Positions 13,787 through 27,082 of a stretch of 64,000 bases of DNA are shown piece by piece (position 1 is the first letter of the stretch; the number at the start of each line of letters is the position of its first letter). Position numbers and translations under genes: made by a program. This DNA comes from Rhyacichthys aspro (Eukaryota; Chordata; Actinopteri; Gobiiformes; Rhyacichthyidae), in assembly GCA_036850595.1 (NCBI GenBank), contig CM072161.1, positions 11,181,905 to 11,245,904 on the forward strand, written 5' to 3'. The notes beneath the pieces were generated by a model, which worked only from the letters and a program-made list of their open reading frames with translations, ran no database searches and was not told the origin of the DNA.

Positions 13787-16700
13787 AATTGTTGCTGGTG
13801 GGCCCCAGCATGACTGCTGAGGTTGGAGCAATCATATGTTCAGCTGTGATTTCCATCAACACATTCCTGGACGCTCACACAGTCTCTCAGTGGAGCTGTG
13901 CACAGCACCCCCCAAGGATGTGACCTGCAGCCTGCAGACACATGGCTGCCTCACAAGCGCTTATCACAACACAGCAGCCTGTAGGATAATAGGAGGCCTT
14001 AATCTGAAGCCACGTGGAGCCAAGCAAACTTTGACTAGTGTTGCTCCATCACACTGGCCTTATAGAAAACAGTGGATGATATACTACACCATGCTACAGA
14101 AGGCCAGCAGGTCTTACCATGCCAGACTGATTACAGGCTAGAGGTCAGACTGCATGGACAACAAATGGTCCTTGGTCCTTTAGTTTGGGGGTTGGGCATG
14201 CGGTTCAAAACATTACTCTGGAAAAGGCAGCGTTTGTTACAGAAACTATTACAAGGACATATGATATTTCAGACCACCAGGACACCCTTACTCACACGCA
14301 CACATGCTGTGTACTGTCATGATGCCAGAGAATGCAAAATGCAAACAATAAAAGACAGAGAAAGTCCCCATAGAGTTGGAAAGGAATGTTAAAATGATGC
14401 ATTGATACGTCCCACATTTGAAAAGTCTGCCAAATCCTGTGCAGAGGTAGGAGCAAGTCTGTCAGTTAATCTAAAGGCAAAACACTGATAACAAGCAACA
14501 TTCAACTCAGCAGAATATCCAGCCATCTGCACTGATTAATTATACAGTAACTGGCCCTGTATCAGCTAACAGTGTGCATTTCTGTTTTACTGGTCAAACA
14601 AAGTGACATGAGTAAAATCATTCAGTGTAATCAGTGACCACACGTCTGACACTAAGCCCCACAGTGTGCACTCAAAAGCAGAGAGTTTCAGCCTTGAAGC
14701 CCAGGGAAAACGCGAACATGGAACTGCGCTGTGGGTTACAAGGGTGTCACATTTCTCTTCCACCCAAGTATTAATACGATGACAGAGTAATTACCAGCTG
14801 TTGGCTGTGTTATCAATGCAGGTTGCTTTTTATTGTCAAATGCAAGCTGGGGTACTTCATGTTGCTGTTCTACAAGCATCCTGCAACATGTTTTGGAACA
14901 AAATCTGAGTATTTAATCACACCTCAAGGCCAAGTGTCAGTGTGTAACTCTGACTGGCACTCCTTATTTATAATTGATCTTATGCATATGAAGTTAATCT
15001 AACTGTGTTAAAACTCGCTGATGAGAGCTGTTTTGTTGTGAGCATGCCACACAACAGAGCAGATGAACCAAAAATACATTCTACTACATTTTAAAACAAA
15101 TTTGATGGTTCAATTGCCAAAACCTGTTAAATCAGTGCTTTTGAGAGACTGTGTGAGCCTGGCTGTGGTGGCCTGTGTTCACCATGTGGTGGAGCTGAGT
15201 GATGGTTTCCCTCACTGATTCAACCAGAACAGACAACAAGCAGCCACAGCCATATGCTGCTCTGTTTGTCTCAGAAAGATGTCCCAGTGCTGAGCTCCTC
15301 CTATACACCATCAGATTTGTCTTGAAGGCAGCGGAACACATGTAAAAGACTGATGACCTTAAGAGAAAAGGTTTTACACAATTAGCCCTGAGGTTGTTAT
15401 TTTATTATTCAACCTCTTCTTGTATAATGTGTAAATGTCTCTGTGTTATTTATCCAAGTTCTCTGCACTAAACAAATTATCCATCCAATAAAATGATATG
15501 AATATATAAATAAATATAAATCATGTTAAATGTGACTTCTTCTATGAGCATTACTGTCAGTTAGTCTCAAGTGTTTCTTACAGATGCTATACTTGATACT
15601 TGATTTCCCAACATGTGAGGATCTGTGCTTTTCATCAGTCGGAGATAATCATAGCAACAAGCACTGCTCACTGCCGCTTCTTTTCATTGATGTATTCAGT
15701 TTGAGCGAGCCCTCCCCCAGAGTTTGGACATACCACCCCTGATTCGCCCTGTCTTGCCTTCTCCCCTGAAGCATGACGGAAGTAGGTACTCTGCTGTACC
15801 ACAATGGGAGTTTTTTATTGAAAGGGTGAACAAACACACAAACATAGAGGCAGACATCTAGCGATCATGGCACCTGATAGGACTTACAGTGATGCTATTG
15901 TTTGAATATCCAGGAGGAGTGATTTCAGGAGATGTCATCGCTGACAGACAGATACACAGAGAACATTTACAACAGCGTACACAGCAGTGTGCGAGTCAAG
16001 GCAACAATCATGAGTGCAGCTATTGACGATGAAAACGAGTGATGTCACCATTGTGTAAAGCTGAAAGGTTTGTTAGGTTTGCCAGAAAGTTTTATATTAA
16101 GAACAAAGTCAAACTTCAGGAAAAACAGAATGGTGTGAATGATCAATGCTAAGCTTCAGAAATCAAACTTTAAAAGTACTTTACTGCCAACAGAGATCTG
16201 TCAGTCATATAGTCAGGGATTTTTTCCTGTGACAAGTAATTGTCTTGTTATTCATCTTAAATAGAGCAATAATCTACAGATGGAATTGCAAAAAATATAA
16301 TTTATAACTATAAGCTCTGTAATCACAAACAGTCAACTTCACTTCTATTCACTGCTGATGGTTGCACCAGATGTAACCATATCATAATTTTTCTGGAGCA
16401 GCTTCTCATTGTACAGCCATGTTTTATTCATTTCAGCTACTGTACATCTCTGGCAGCTTGTTCATTGCTTTGTAATATTATATTGTCTTTGATATTTTTG
16501 CTGTATTACCAGTCTTTGGGCCTGCTAAGATCATCATATTAAGTTTCATGCTCCACCAGTCACACTTTCTTAAGCCTTCGTCAAACATCAAGCAAACAGG
16601 TGCAAGCACCAGGGATTCCCTGACCTTTGCAGAAAATACAGCACATATCAACCTATTTTTATATATAATTATTCTTTCCTAAGTGACATACATCATCAGA

Positions 16701-17983
16701 TTAATTTTTCATAATGTGAGCGCTGCATGTCCACAGCATGAAATCCTGAGTCACTGAACTTTTAAATATTGCATGAGTGAAAAGAAATATACCAGTGAAC
16801 TGGAAAAAAGCCAAGTGTCAAAAGAAGTGCACAGTTTTACGTTGCACTTTTTGGCAGTGAAACACAAAGAGCTTTTTAGATCTCAGAGAATAAAGCTGGC
16901 ACTATCCTGCTTTGTTTATTGCAAAATGGATGACTTAGACAATTGCTTTCTGAAAATCAAACCAGCATGTTAGAGCCAAGGTTTTGAAACACAAAGGGCT
17001 CTTTCTGATTCCAAATAATGCTGCTTAGCTTAAGTCTGCAAAATGTAAACAATAAACATAAAACATGGTATTAAAGAATGTACAATGATATTCAGTGTTG
17101 ATTTCTATATGTACAAGTTTAAATGCCTTGAGTCAACTATCATCAGCAGATGAGTGTTTGCAGTGAAGGAGGCCAAGCCTTTTTTTGGCAACTTATGATC
17201 ATATCTTCAGTACCTTGAAGAGACATTTCTGTGTTATGCAACATATGTGGTGCTCAATTTAAAAAACAACACACCACATTGCAATACAACAGACCTCTCT
17301 GTTTTTCTTCATAAAGTCAGCAGAGACACTACACAGAAGTCTTCAGACAGGGCCAGGAGAGCTCCATGTGCCAACAGGCAGTTCCTCAAACAACTCAAGC
17401 GTTTCACAAGTCACGCGTGCCACACAACCTGTCCTACACTCCAGCATCAGATCTGTTCTGTAATGTCTTTACATTTTTTCCTCTACTGCTAGTTTCTTTT
17501 CAAACAAGCAAGCCTGCTGCAGCAATAGACTCACTGCCCGCACTGCAAACACAAACCTACCACTCCAACAAATGGAAACAGCTGTTATCAAAACTCTTTC
17601 ATCTGCTACAGTTTGGGAAATGCACCGGACAGTTCAATTCTAACACCATCTTTGGGTTAAAACAACTAAGGCAACTCTCTTCCTCTTTAAATTTAGTAAA
17701 TATTATGTGCATTTTGTGTAAACACTGATGTTGAATAAAAAGCCAGATATCCCTCCTATACATTTAAATTCCATCCATCTCCATGTACATTGTGCGGTTC
17801 CACTGATAAACGTGCAAAGCACATGTGTGGACAGTTGTTCTTCATGCATGTTACCACTGTTACATGCCTGTTTGCGATGGCTGCTTTGGATCTCTCAATT
17901 GGCAAAAGAACAGTCAAAACAACAACAACAATGCCAGTACATCTGTGCCACCTGACTTGTTGCTTAGAACGGCGAGTACTCAC

Positions 17984-18102
17984 TGCTTTGGACGTTAACA
18001 GTGCCAGTGGAGTTGTCCTTCCCCAGTGGATTCTCCACCACGCATGTGTAATTCCCAGAATCCTCCAGTTTCGCTCTGCTGATCTGGACTCTGGAGTTTT
18101 TC
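17984..18102 (-). CDS. nrg2: nrg2 coding exon 3: second half of Ig domain
   Basis: The acceptor CCCACAG precedes 18102 and the donor GTGAGT follows 17984. Entered in phase 2, the 119-nt exon encodes residues 192-231. It contains KNSRVQISRAKLEDSGNYTC (the D-x-G-x-Y-x-C motif of I-set Ig domains, with C212 pairing with C161 of exon 2). This is followed by VVENPLGKDNSTGTVNVQS. Human NRG2 has KNSRLQFN...EDAGEYVCEAENILGKD at this position. Sequons NYT (209) and NST (222) could be N-glycosylated. The exon ends in phase 1, which fits the EGF exon at 156-276. Confidence 0.96.
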
Positions 18103-18966
18103 CTGTGGGAGACAACACTCACAGAGCTGAGTCAGGGGAATGAGGGCAGGGAGGAAATAGCATGGAAACGCAACAAGTGAGAACACGGGGGACAGAAGGG
18201 CAGACAACAGGGCAGACAGCAGCATGGCAACAAGTGCCTTCATGAGACACACAACAGCTCATTCAGGGCCAGTATAAAGCAGTTTACAGTTGGACAGTTT
18301 GACAAAACTCAACTGTTTTATGTAGCATTTAACTAATCCCTAACAGACTTTTTGCTGTTTAGTATTTTGTCTTAATTAAATAAATTTAATTACAATGGTT
18401 ATTTTTAATAGTTACACTTCTCTATTTTATCACTTGCCCACTTATGTTCCACTCTATAGCAACCAATGTGGCCAAAATAGTATCTATAGTATATCCCATT
18501 TTAGAAGCAAGCTAAATCCCACACTTGTATATGAGTTTTATTTTTACAGCTAAACTGGTGTTTTAATAACTGACGGATAGTGGAGCAATCCCCTGTGGAC
18601 CAATAATTAATGACAACAAAGTGACTTGTTCCAGGATCCAGAGCCCAAGACGTTTCACTCAGACCTGATTTGAGCGTAGATCCAAGAATAAACACTTGTG
18701 TAGGTGGGCTGGGGCTTTCAAACTATTTTCCAAAAAGCACTTCTTTGACACAGTTGCCAAAAAGACATTTATAGCTAATCTGTTGTTCCAATGTTCCACA
18801 ATGAGGCACTGTAGATATATTTACGTCACATAAAGTTTGTATCAGTTTTATCCTCCATTCTCTTTTAAAAATACACTAGCATCCTATTAGAGGAGCTATA
18901 TTTCAACCCGTGTTACACTTTTTACAGACCATTAAATTTTACACAACATGGCTGATTTGTACTCAC
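18103..18966 (-). other. nrg2 intron 2 (864 bp)
   Basis: This is the short intron dividing the Ig domain. It has a consensus donor (GTGAGT) and acceptor (CCCACAG). A small internal repetition of GGGCAGAC units lies near 18196-18220. Nothing else is seen in it. Confidence 0.85.
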
Positions 18967-19132
18967 TGGCTGTTCTTTATTCTGACATTTTTGCTTTTCT
19001 TGAGCTCGTTGCCGTCTTTGAACCATCTGTAGGTGGGGGCAGGGTTCCCTGTGGCCTCACATTTTACTGTGAGCTTACTTCCCTCGTCCACTATTGATGG
19101 ATTCTTCATCCGTTTTAATTTTGGAGCAGCAG
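18967..19132 (-). CDS. nrg2: nrg2 coding exon 2: first half of Ig domain
   Basis: The acceptor TCTTTCAG precedes 19132 and the donor GTGAGT follows 18967. The 166-nt exon enters in phase 1 and leaves in phase 2, encoding residues 137-191. It reads APKLKRMKNPSIVDEGSKL, then TVKCEATGNPAPTYRWFKDG, then NELKKSKNVRIKNS. The Ig cysteine C161 and core tryptophan W173 are present. Human NRG2 has RPKLKKMKSQ...SLKCEAAAGNPQPSYRWFKDG at this position. Both exon 1 and the lysine-rich alternative exon end with the single base G, so either can be spliced here to give an alanine codon. Confidence 0.96.
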
Positions 19133-22100
19133 CTGAAAGACAAAAAGAAAGACAGTACTCATGAGTATAGACCCACTTTGTACAATTTATGTTATGGTAT
19201 GGTTTGGGAGGTACTGTGAGAGGCGATCAACATCTCTTTGGGTTGAGCTGACAACTGTGACCACCAGATGTTGTCACCAGAGACATTCTCCACTGCCTCA
19301 GACTAATAAACAGGCTCAATATCTCTCAAGAAAAGATAGTTGAAGCAGTACTTAGGTCTCTAATTGTGATACAAGTGAGAATGAAAAAGAAAAAAAAAAC
19401 ATACCATCAGCAAAAGCTAAAAATTCTTCAAATAAGATTAATACTATGCATCTTCTCTCACTATCAAAATAAAGTGCATCTGTTTTTTAAGGTCTGAACG
19501 ATGCACATGCACCCATACAAACATTGCCAAATGACAGCTGAACACATGTTTAGGGGTAGACTCACCCGGAGAGGTGGAGAGGGGTGAACAGGGGTCAGAC
19601 AGGGGGCCACACCGACGTACATACTCTGACCACTGTTGTGAGCATCATGATGACGGCAGCATAATGAAGTCAAAGATAGTAAAAAGTACAACAAAGTGTA
19701 CTCCGTCAGTATGCTGTATAGTTTTAATTAACAAAGGTGCACTCAATTTATCTCTTGCCCTCTTTTTTAAGACTGTCCTAGTTCAGTGACCTGGTAAAAG
19801 CCGTGTGTGTGCACTGGAGGTAAAAAAAAACAAAAAACCTTAGTGATTCTGCATGTTTCTTATGAATTACCTCGCACAGCAGTGATGAATCTACTGGCTT
19901 TGATGGTGGTTACAGATAATGCATTACCACATTCTGCAGACCAGTGTGTCTCTCCTTACTACAGTCACGGCCCTTGTCGTGGAGAGAGGGAACTGTCTGT
20001 GTTCTGTGACAGTGTCCTCAGCACCTTGACACCAAATCCTTGCCCAGAACCCTTGGCAGTAATCCCCCAAAAAGGAGCCAGAGGTCATGTCTTTCAGTCC
20101 CAGCCGTACACATAGTTGGTGCTGGGCATGAAATGGACTTTCAAACCACTCACACACATGTATGCCATCTGTTTTAAAAATCAACAACATATTTCTGAAC
20201 GGGTAAAACTGATGTCATTGTGATAGTATAGACATATTGAAGATGTGTCAAAGAGTGCTATAATGACCTGACTGTGTTTAATTTAGTCATTTCATTGGCT
20301 TTCAATAGGAAGCTATTTTTATGTTTTAGAAGAAAGAATTTGCTGTAAACCACATTTGCTTAAACAAGTTGTCTGAAATAGACTTATTTCCAATGGAAGC
20401 ACAGATAGTGAAATGTCAAATCTAAAATAGTAACTCATATCAATGGAAAAGCATGTATTTTTAGTTCAATAGAAGCTACTTGTTAAGAAGTTCTGTAGCT
20501 GCTTTGACAGTGCACTTTTATCTGCAACTGGCTTCCTGTTGGAAAATGTGAGTGGTGACATTCATGGCATTTGGAAAAATAAGACAAAGAATCTGAAGGA
20601 AGGCAGATGTGCCTTTGTACCTTGCCACAATGTAACCTTAATGAGCTTATTCTCAAGATGAAAATTATCCTTTGTGCTGCAATTGCTTGAGCAGATTTTA
20701 CTCTCCAAAAACGGGCTGGAACAATAAAATCCTCCATTTATGTAGAAAGGCATAAATATCTTTTTATTGCAAGTCATAACATTATAGGGGCAGAATACAT
20801 ATTGTTCTGTATAAGGCCATTTAATTGTATTTATTAACAGCCTGAAGAAAGAAAATAGTCTATGAAAACACAAGATCTGATGGCTTTTCTTATTTTTTAC
20901 TAGGACCAGTTTGATGTGTATCCAAACCAGATTCACAGTGACTTACATTATAGATTCTTTTAACAATGTCTTATGTTTGTTACAGGTGTAATTCAAATCA
21001 TATTGAGTCATATTTCTTGCAACATGTGAAATATATGAAACAGCACTTATAGATATGATAGTTCTGCAGTAATATGAGCTCAAGTTCATAGAAGGCTCCC
21101 CTACTCTGTCCTGGGATGTGTATAATTAAAGCAGTGCGTTTGATTTCCATACCGTGAGCTCAGCCAGACTCAATGCCTGAGGAAAACCTTGTCTATCATA
21201 GTGGGAGAACAGGAATGAAGTTGCACCATAAAGAAAAATGTTGAATGCTTTGCCTGGACACAGGTCTGTCCTTGCCAAGCAAATTAAGTATGCTTTGTCC
21301 TTGCCTGGAAAAGTCAGAGAATCACAGGCTGCTCTTGTTATTAGCCCAGTGAGCCAGATGTGTGAGAGTTATAATGAAGACACAGGAGTGCATCGGACAC
21401 TCAGCTCTGTGTCCAGATGTTACACATGTTTTACAGATTAGGCTTCGTATTGTCCAGCGACTTCATCCATGTAACAACATTCATTCAAGATATGTGAACA
21501 AAAAAAGGCACAAACATCATACATGTACATCAATGTACTTTAATTGTGAGCGATAAAGAGCTGAAGATAAAATGATTTCTTTGAGACAAATGAGTGTCCT
21601 ATTTTCCATGACACCAGTGGAAAACGTGTCAGACTGCAGTGATAAACCCCTGCCTCAACAACAGCCTGATTCTCTCTGTTTGAAGCAAAGGGGCAGCTGC
21701 AGATATGGACTATAAAAACCAAATTTGAGAATAGAAGCCTATCCGGCGTGTCAGCAGCTCAAGCTTTCTGTAACAGTTGGAAAAGTCAACCCAGGAAGGG
21801 TTCAAAAACAAAGTGGCCTGATGAATTAACACTCCCCTGCTCGTATTATTGAGTTAACCTTTCTGTTTTACTTCCAGCAGCTTAGAGAAGGAATCCAAGG
21901 CATGCCTTTGTGTTTCGCTCCTAGACAAAGTATCCCTGATTACTCCGGTGTTATGTCACTTCACTGCACGTTGTCAGAAGACAAATTACATGGTGAGACA
22001 GCCAGAGAAATGGCTTTTGCATGTGGGAATGGGCTTCAGACATTGCACAGCAGTAACTGTAACACAACATCTGTTCAAAGAGATCATTTCAACAGTCTCT

Positions 22101-25100
22101 TGCCACAAGCAACACACTTTCCCTAAATAATTAGCATTTACGCCACTGTTTTTCACTCAGACTCTTCCACTGAATTGTTTAATATCCAATTGCTTACTTA
22201 AATTTTGTCAAAAAACTAAATCTATTCAATTTTGATAAAAACATATATGTATTTACTCATATGATAAATATCTGGAAGTGAATCCTAAAAACCCAACACA
22301 ATGGCAAACTTTTCTCTCAGCTGCTCTCAGCAAATAGAGTTTCCTTTATAGCAAAATATAGCATTGCAGATTAAAATTCATGCAAATAAATGCAAATCTT
22401 TTTGTGTTTTTCCTAGTTGGACTAACCCTCTGTGACTGTACTATACTCAGTACACAAGGGTCATTCATAAACCTCTCAACTCAAAGTCAGTTTTCAGAGT
22501 ATGAATAATGACTTTATTCATATTCTTGATATTCTTCTCTTAATGGCAGCCACGCAATCTGCAAATAAAAATTACTGTTGGCTCAATTCAATCTGAGTTA
22601 ATCCTTGAAATAAAACAGATTATATTTCTTAGCCAGTGGAGGAAAAAAGAATGTCCTTAAACGTGAAAAGCTGCTGGTTCAGACAATTAACCCTCAGTGA
22701 ATACACAGCCTATAACCACTTTATTTAGTTTTTGCCATTTATTATGTTAGCCCCTCTGGCTCCATCCAGCTTTCTTAGTGAAAACTCACTCGCTCTTACA
22801 CACTACATGGCAGCATTTGAAAAAAGACTGGAAAAGAAGTGAAGGGCAAGGGAGAGATCAGTTTTTCTTGAAACCAAATTTAGGTCAATATTGTATTTAC
22901 AAAAGGCCGAAAGACTTACAACTAACATAAGTAACATTAGACAAATGAATAATAAAAAATACTAAGATGCAAAGAATTAATGCACAACAATCCACTTTTT
23001 TCGGTCTACACTTTTCACTTCAGTTTTTCAGATATCTTGAAAACTGGGAATAACTGACTGCATGATATTACCATGATCATGAGCAGTGCATATTGCAAAT
23101 TGCAACGTGTCATACAAACCTCCTTAGACCTGAGTGTGTTACAAGTTGCACAATAATAGGAACAAGTGCCTATATAAGTGACTATATTAGATATTAAACT
23201 GAAATAGAATAAAGAAAAAGATTTAAAAAAACAACTTTTTCCTGTTAAAAGCTGTCTTTTTAAATGCTTGCACAAGGTGGGGATTGTTGTGTTTTCCTTT
23301 TAACTTTGGTAACTTTGGTTGTAAATTGACACTCTATAAATAAAGATCAAATGAACAGGATGTGTCTACGCATGCACAGCTAACTCTTTGACGCTCCACT
23401 ACAAAACATTTTGTTGATGAATAATTTGGGTAAGATATTTTAATTACAAAGGTGTGGTAGGTGATAGAGTCTGATGAGGAGCATCTGGCACAAAATGAAG
23501 CAGCCAACTCTTTGCTTAAGGAACTAATGATTACCACCCTGGGTATGCACGCAACTGCACTCATACAGACATGGACTTGTCTTGTTTTTGCTTGGATACA
23601 GAATGAGGTTGATAGTTAAGGAGGTTATGAATTGAGGCATAAGCAAGACAGCATTTATTTAGCTCAGGCAGCTGGTATATCTGCTTGTTATAAGGAACCA
23701 GTACATGTAGCATTCACCCTCCATGTAATTCATAATAAAGAAAACAAAGCCATAAAGATCTTTCTTTATTCTATGTTCCTTCTCTTAGTCGTACGGACCA
23801 TGGTGGCACCAATGCTTTTATAGGGTTTACAAAGTTCTATGTCAAACTAACCCAGGGCCATTTTCATTAGAAAAGTCACGCAAGAGTGTCAACTTTCAGC
23901 CACAATGCACAAAGTGTTCAGGAAAGAGACCTGAAAGGAAATCATCATGTAACACCGCAGCAGCCCTATGCCCTAAATCAACATTTTGAAATCCTTTCTG
24001 GTCCAAATTCAAAAGACGTCATAGTCAGTGAAAGGGCAAATACCTGCTGTGACGTAGTCTCCAAGAATTAATTAGGGAAAGTCAGTGTTGAGTAAAGGTG
24101 GGGAGCACAAGACAATCCTTCATCTTGTCTTACTGCAGTGATGGCAGTGATGGTTGACTTATGCATAGTGCCTTTCAAACCCACCTCAATGCTCATGGGC
24201 AACATTACATACAATTACACTCTGACACACCCATTAACTAAAGCACGTTACAGACAAACACCACCGCAACACATAAGTAATGAAGCGACGCAATCAAAAC
24301 ATTGCCTGGGATAGTTTGACAGCCTTTCACTTAATACAGCCAAAACTATTAAACAAAAGGCAAACATGACAAATAGGCTCTTACCCACATAAGCAGAGGG
24401 GAAACATCTCATTCATAGCCCTGAAAGCCTTCGGACCACCTGCACTTCACAGTTTATGGTACTTTGAGGCCTTTTTTTCTGTTTTCTTAGCCATTGAATG
24501 GACTTTTGTAGTATCACAAATGTAAATCTGTTTAACATAATAAACTAGATAACTAAAAGGTTTCAAGGAAAAGAACAGTATTCTTAAAAGCTCAATGAGA
24601 TGTTTGTGGACAGTGGACAGACAAAATACTCTAGTGAGTAATTATCAGCAGACAGGAGCAATGACATAGAAGGTTTGAAGATTTTTAACTTCCATTTTTC
24701 TTTTACATCATGACTGCTTTTTATTTTCTTCCTTATTTACTCAACCCCAGAACAACAATGTTTGTGTCCATTTCTTAGCAATATTTATTTTAGTAAAATC
24801 CCTTATGGACCACGTTTTTAAATAGACTCAGAAGTTTTACATTTTTTAATCAAATCTTCACTGGCAGTATATGGTTTAGTCTCTGTGCAGTGCTCCTGTG
24901 TGCTTCTCCAAACTGTATGTATGCTACTATCCACAACTACTACTACTACAACAACTATCTGTATAGATAATAAACGATCTAAAAGCATGACCATATATAG
25001 GATTTAAAAAAATACTGAGGTCCAAAAAAGAGCTTCACGGTGTATGCCACAACATCTTCTGTATTTAGTGAGATTGGGTAATGTTAACCTGGATACCCGA

Positions 25101-26821
25101 ATAATGATTATGTTAAAGCCATTGTAAGACTGAAGAAATTCTGTGAAATAAGTATCTGTATACAACTGCGATGAAAATGGTCCTGAGATTACCTTTATTG
25201 ACAAATATTGTAAAAACTGAGGCCGCGTCCTCAATGATCGCATTTACAAAATACTTACTGCACTATTATATGCGTGAACACACACTTAAATGGCAAATTT
25301 TTAGAGAATGTTTTAGTAGAACAGTTTACACCACAACATCAAACGTGTGTCATGAATAATTAGCAGTTGGCAAACATTTATTACTAAACCTGGCTAAGTA
25401 GCTTCCATGTCTAAAAGCCTAACTGGGTCCTGCCTCTCGCCATAGCCTTAAGCCCCCAGTACACCTGACGAGCTATGAGTTACCATTACTGCAGACATGA
25501 CAGGAATCACCCATGTGCATGTCTTCATTTTGACCTACTTTACAAGCACATTTTGCTGGGGGTAAGTAAAGGGTTCAAAGAGGTTACCCAAAGAGCCGTT
25601 CTGTGACACATCCATGATCAATTTCCATTTCAATAAACTGTATGTTATCTTGCAAGCAAGTTTAAAATCGTGGTTACAATGGAAAACGGCCATACCATAT
25701 TAAGTTTAAAGTGTGTAAGCCAGAATATGGTTACATACAGAGACTTGTGTTTAACAGCTGTGTTCATTGATTTAATGTGATGCTAAAACTGTGCAGCTTG
25801 TACTCTGGATTCACTGTTCTTTGGGGAGCTATTTTTATTACATGTTTATAGATCTCAATCAACTCAGAATGAGAACTGGTAATAATTTCTGGATTCATTT
25901 TTTTACCGCTAATAAAACCAGATATTATAAAACTATCAGCAGCAACACTATGATTTGAAAAGGCATGACTGGTGAAGATACAGGCACCCACAGGTACAAA
26001 ATGGCTACCAAGATGCTGAGTAAGATAAAGCTACTGTATCTGATCAAAGACTACTCATAGTATACCCACATGGAGCTGCTATTGTCTTAAAGTGTTACTG
26101 AAGTGGGGGCAGGGCTTCCCCATGACCTCAGGTCAAACTACAGTGACACGCTGCAGCATGTAGGAACCAACACTGAGCACATTACTCCATTTGGGACTCC
26201 GTTTGGGAAGACAAGTTGCCCATGCTATCACATTCAAAGCTGCTTCAAGCAAAAACAGGCACTGATTTAAGATAGGCACTAAAAACAGCTATTATATTAA
26301 TAATACTGACAAAATCTGAGTGAGAAAATATTGTATTTTACTGTACAAATATCTTTCTGTCAACTATTTTCCAGATTTAAGCCAAAGCATTTATAAAAAA
26401 ACATGTTCATGGAAAGTACAAACATAACCTTTATAACAGCCACTCATAAGTTTCACAGAGCTCCTGGGCCAACAGCTCTGTTGCTCAGAGAGGTCCGCAG
26501 TTTGTCTTGGAGATTGGGAACACAAATCATTGTTATTATTGTTTGACTTCCTAAGCAGTGCAACTCCAATGTGTTGCCAAAAGCAGATGTGCCTCTACAC
26601 GCTGTCCACATCAGGAAACCAATCCATGTGACAACCTGGCGGCAAGCTTTGACAAGCCAAGGGGATACTTAGTTCCACACTTCCGTAACACATGCTTAAT
26701 CTCACTCTCTTTCTATTCAACTTTTCGCTAACTTTTCTTCTCACTCACACATAATCTGTACAGTATCAAAATCAGTACAGTTAAAAAGGTCCCCACAGAG
26801 AGCACCTTTATTCACATTTAC
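19133..26821 (-). other. nrg2 intron 1, part between Ig exon and alternative exon
   Basis: No supported coding exon lies here. The one notable item is the apparent relic of an Ig exon at 26072-26147. Several open frames of up to 124 codons (for example near 20562-20936, minus strand) have no recognisable content. Confidence 0.65.
26072..26147 (-). pseudogene. possible decayed duplicate of nrg2 Ig exon 2
   Basis: Read on the minus strand, this stretch aligns by eye with the middle of exon 2 (18967-19132). Shared blocks are CCCTGCCCCCAC, a preceding TCAC-GTA followed by a GG-CA-GGGGAA block, and a following AAGAC...AGCTC block at similar spacing. The copy contains an in-frame stop (TGA) where exon 2 encodes the residues after VKC, and it has no clear acceptor at the expected place. 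It would be an old tandem exon duplicate that lost function. Chance similarity is possible because only about 75 bases are involved. Confidence 0.35.
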
Positions 26822-26909
26822 CTGCTGTGGGATCACCATCCTTGTCCTTCTGTCCTTTCTTTCCCCCCTTCTTCTTTCCTTTCCTCTCTTTCCTCTTGCT
26901 CTCCGCCAT
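26822..26909 (-). CDS. nrg2: nrg2 alternative first coding exon, lysine-rich 'type I-like' N-terminus
   Basis: The minus-strand ATG at 26909-26907 has a strong context (A at -3, G at +4). It opens a frame of 29 codons plus one base, ending at a GTAAAT donor after 26822. The protein starts MAESKRKERKGKKKGGKKG and ends in QKDKDGDPTA. The final G is phase 1, identical to exon 1 (42602-43010), so splicing to the Ig exon gives ...DPTA-A-APKLKRMK. Short Lys/Arg/Gly-rich starts without a signal peptide are known for NRG1 type I (heregulin) and for short NRG2 forms. This exon would give an Ig-neuregulin lacking the hydrophobic N-terminal region. The base G before GTAAAT and the conserved phase make the call strong, although no transcript has been checked. 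Confidence 0.85.
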
Positions 26910-27030
26910 GCTGTCAGAAGAAAGTAAATCCTCTCAGGAAAAAAACGCGATTAAAAAATGGTAGTCCTATTGGGAACGTGTGGCAAGTGGGCACCACTAG
27001 ACTCTGAGCCTGTTAGAGCGTCTCTCCTCC

Positions 27031-27037
27031 TATATAG
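27031..27037 (-). promoter_or_regulatory. possible TATA box for the alternative nrg2 exon
   Basis: CTATATA on the minus strand lies about 120 bp upstream of the alternative ATG. It would place a start site near 27005 and a 5' UTR of about 95 nt. A good 3' splice site (CTTTCTTCTGACAG) ends directly before the ATG at 26911, so the exon might instead be internal and fed by an unseen leader exon. Confidence 0.35.
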
Positions 27038-27082
27038 ACTCAATCAAGTACAGCGAGGAACCACCTACTCACAGCAGGGCAG

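Larger units (their letters stand above)
277..17983 (-). other. nrg2 intron 3 (about 17.7 kb)
   Basis: This is a long intron with no coding exon I can support on either strand. Open frames of 60-160 codons occur but show no recognisable protein, no paired splice sites in the right phase and no codon structure. Contents noted: a degraded copy of the dispersed retroposon-like repeat near 1862-2040, an alternating purine-pyrimidine tract near 13744-13786, and a locally duplicated 12-mer near 6512-6543. A moderately GC-richer patch at about 7190-7500 could be conserved noncoding sequence, but nothing in it is diagnostic. Confidence 0.7.
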
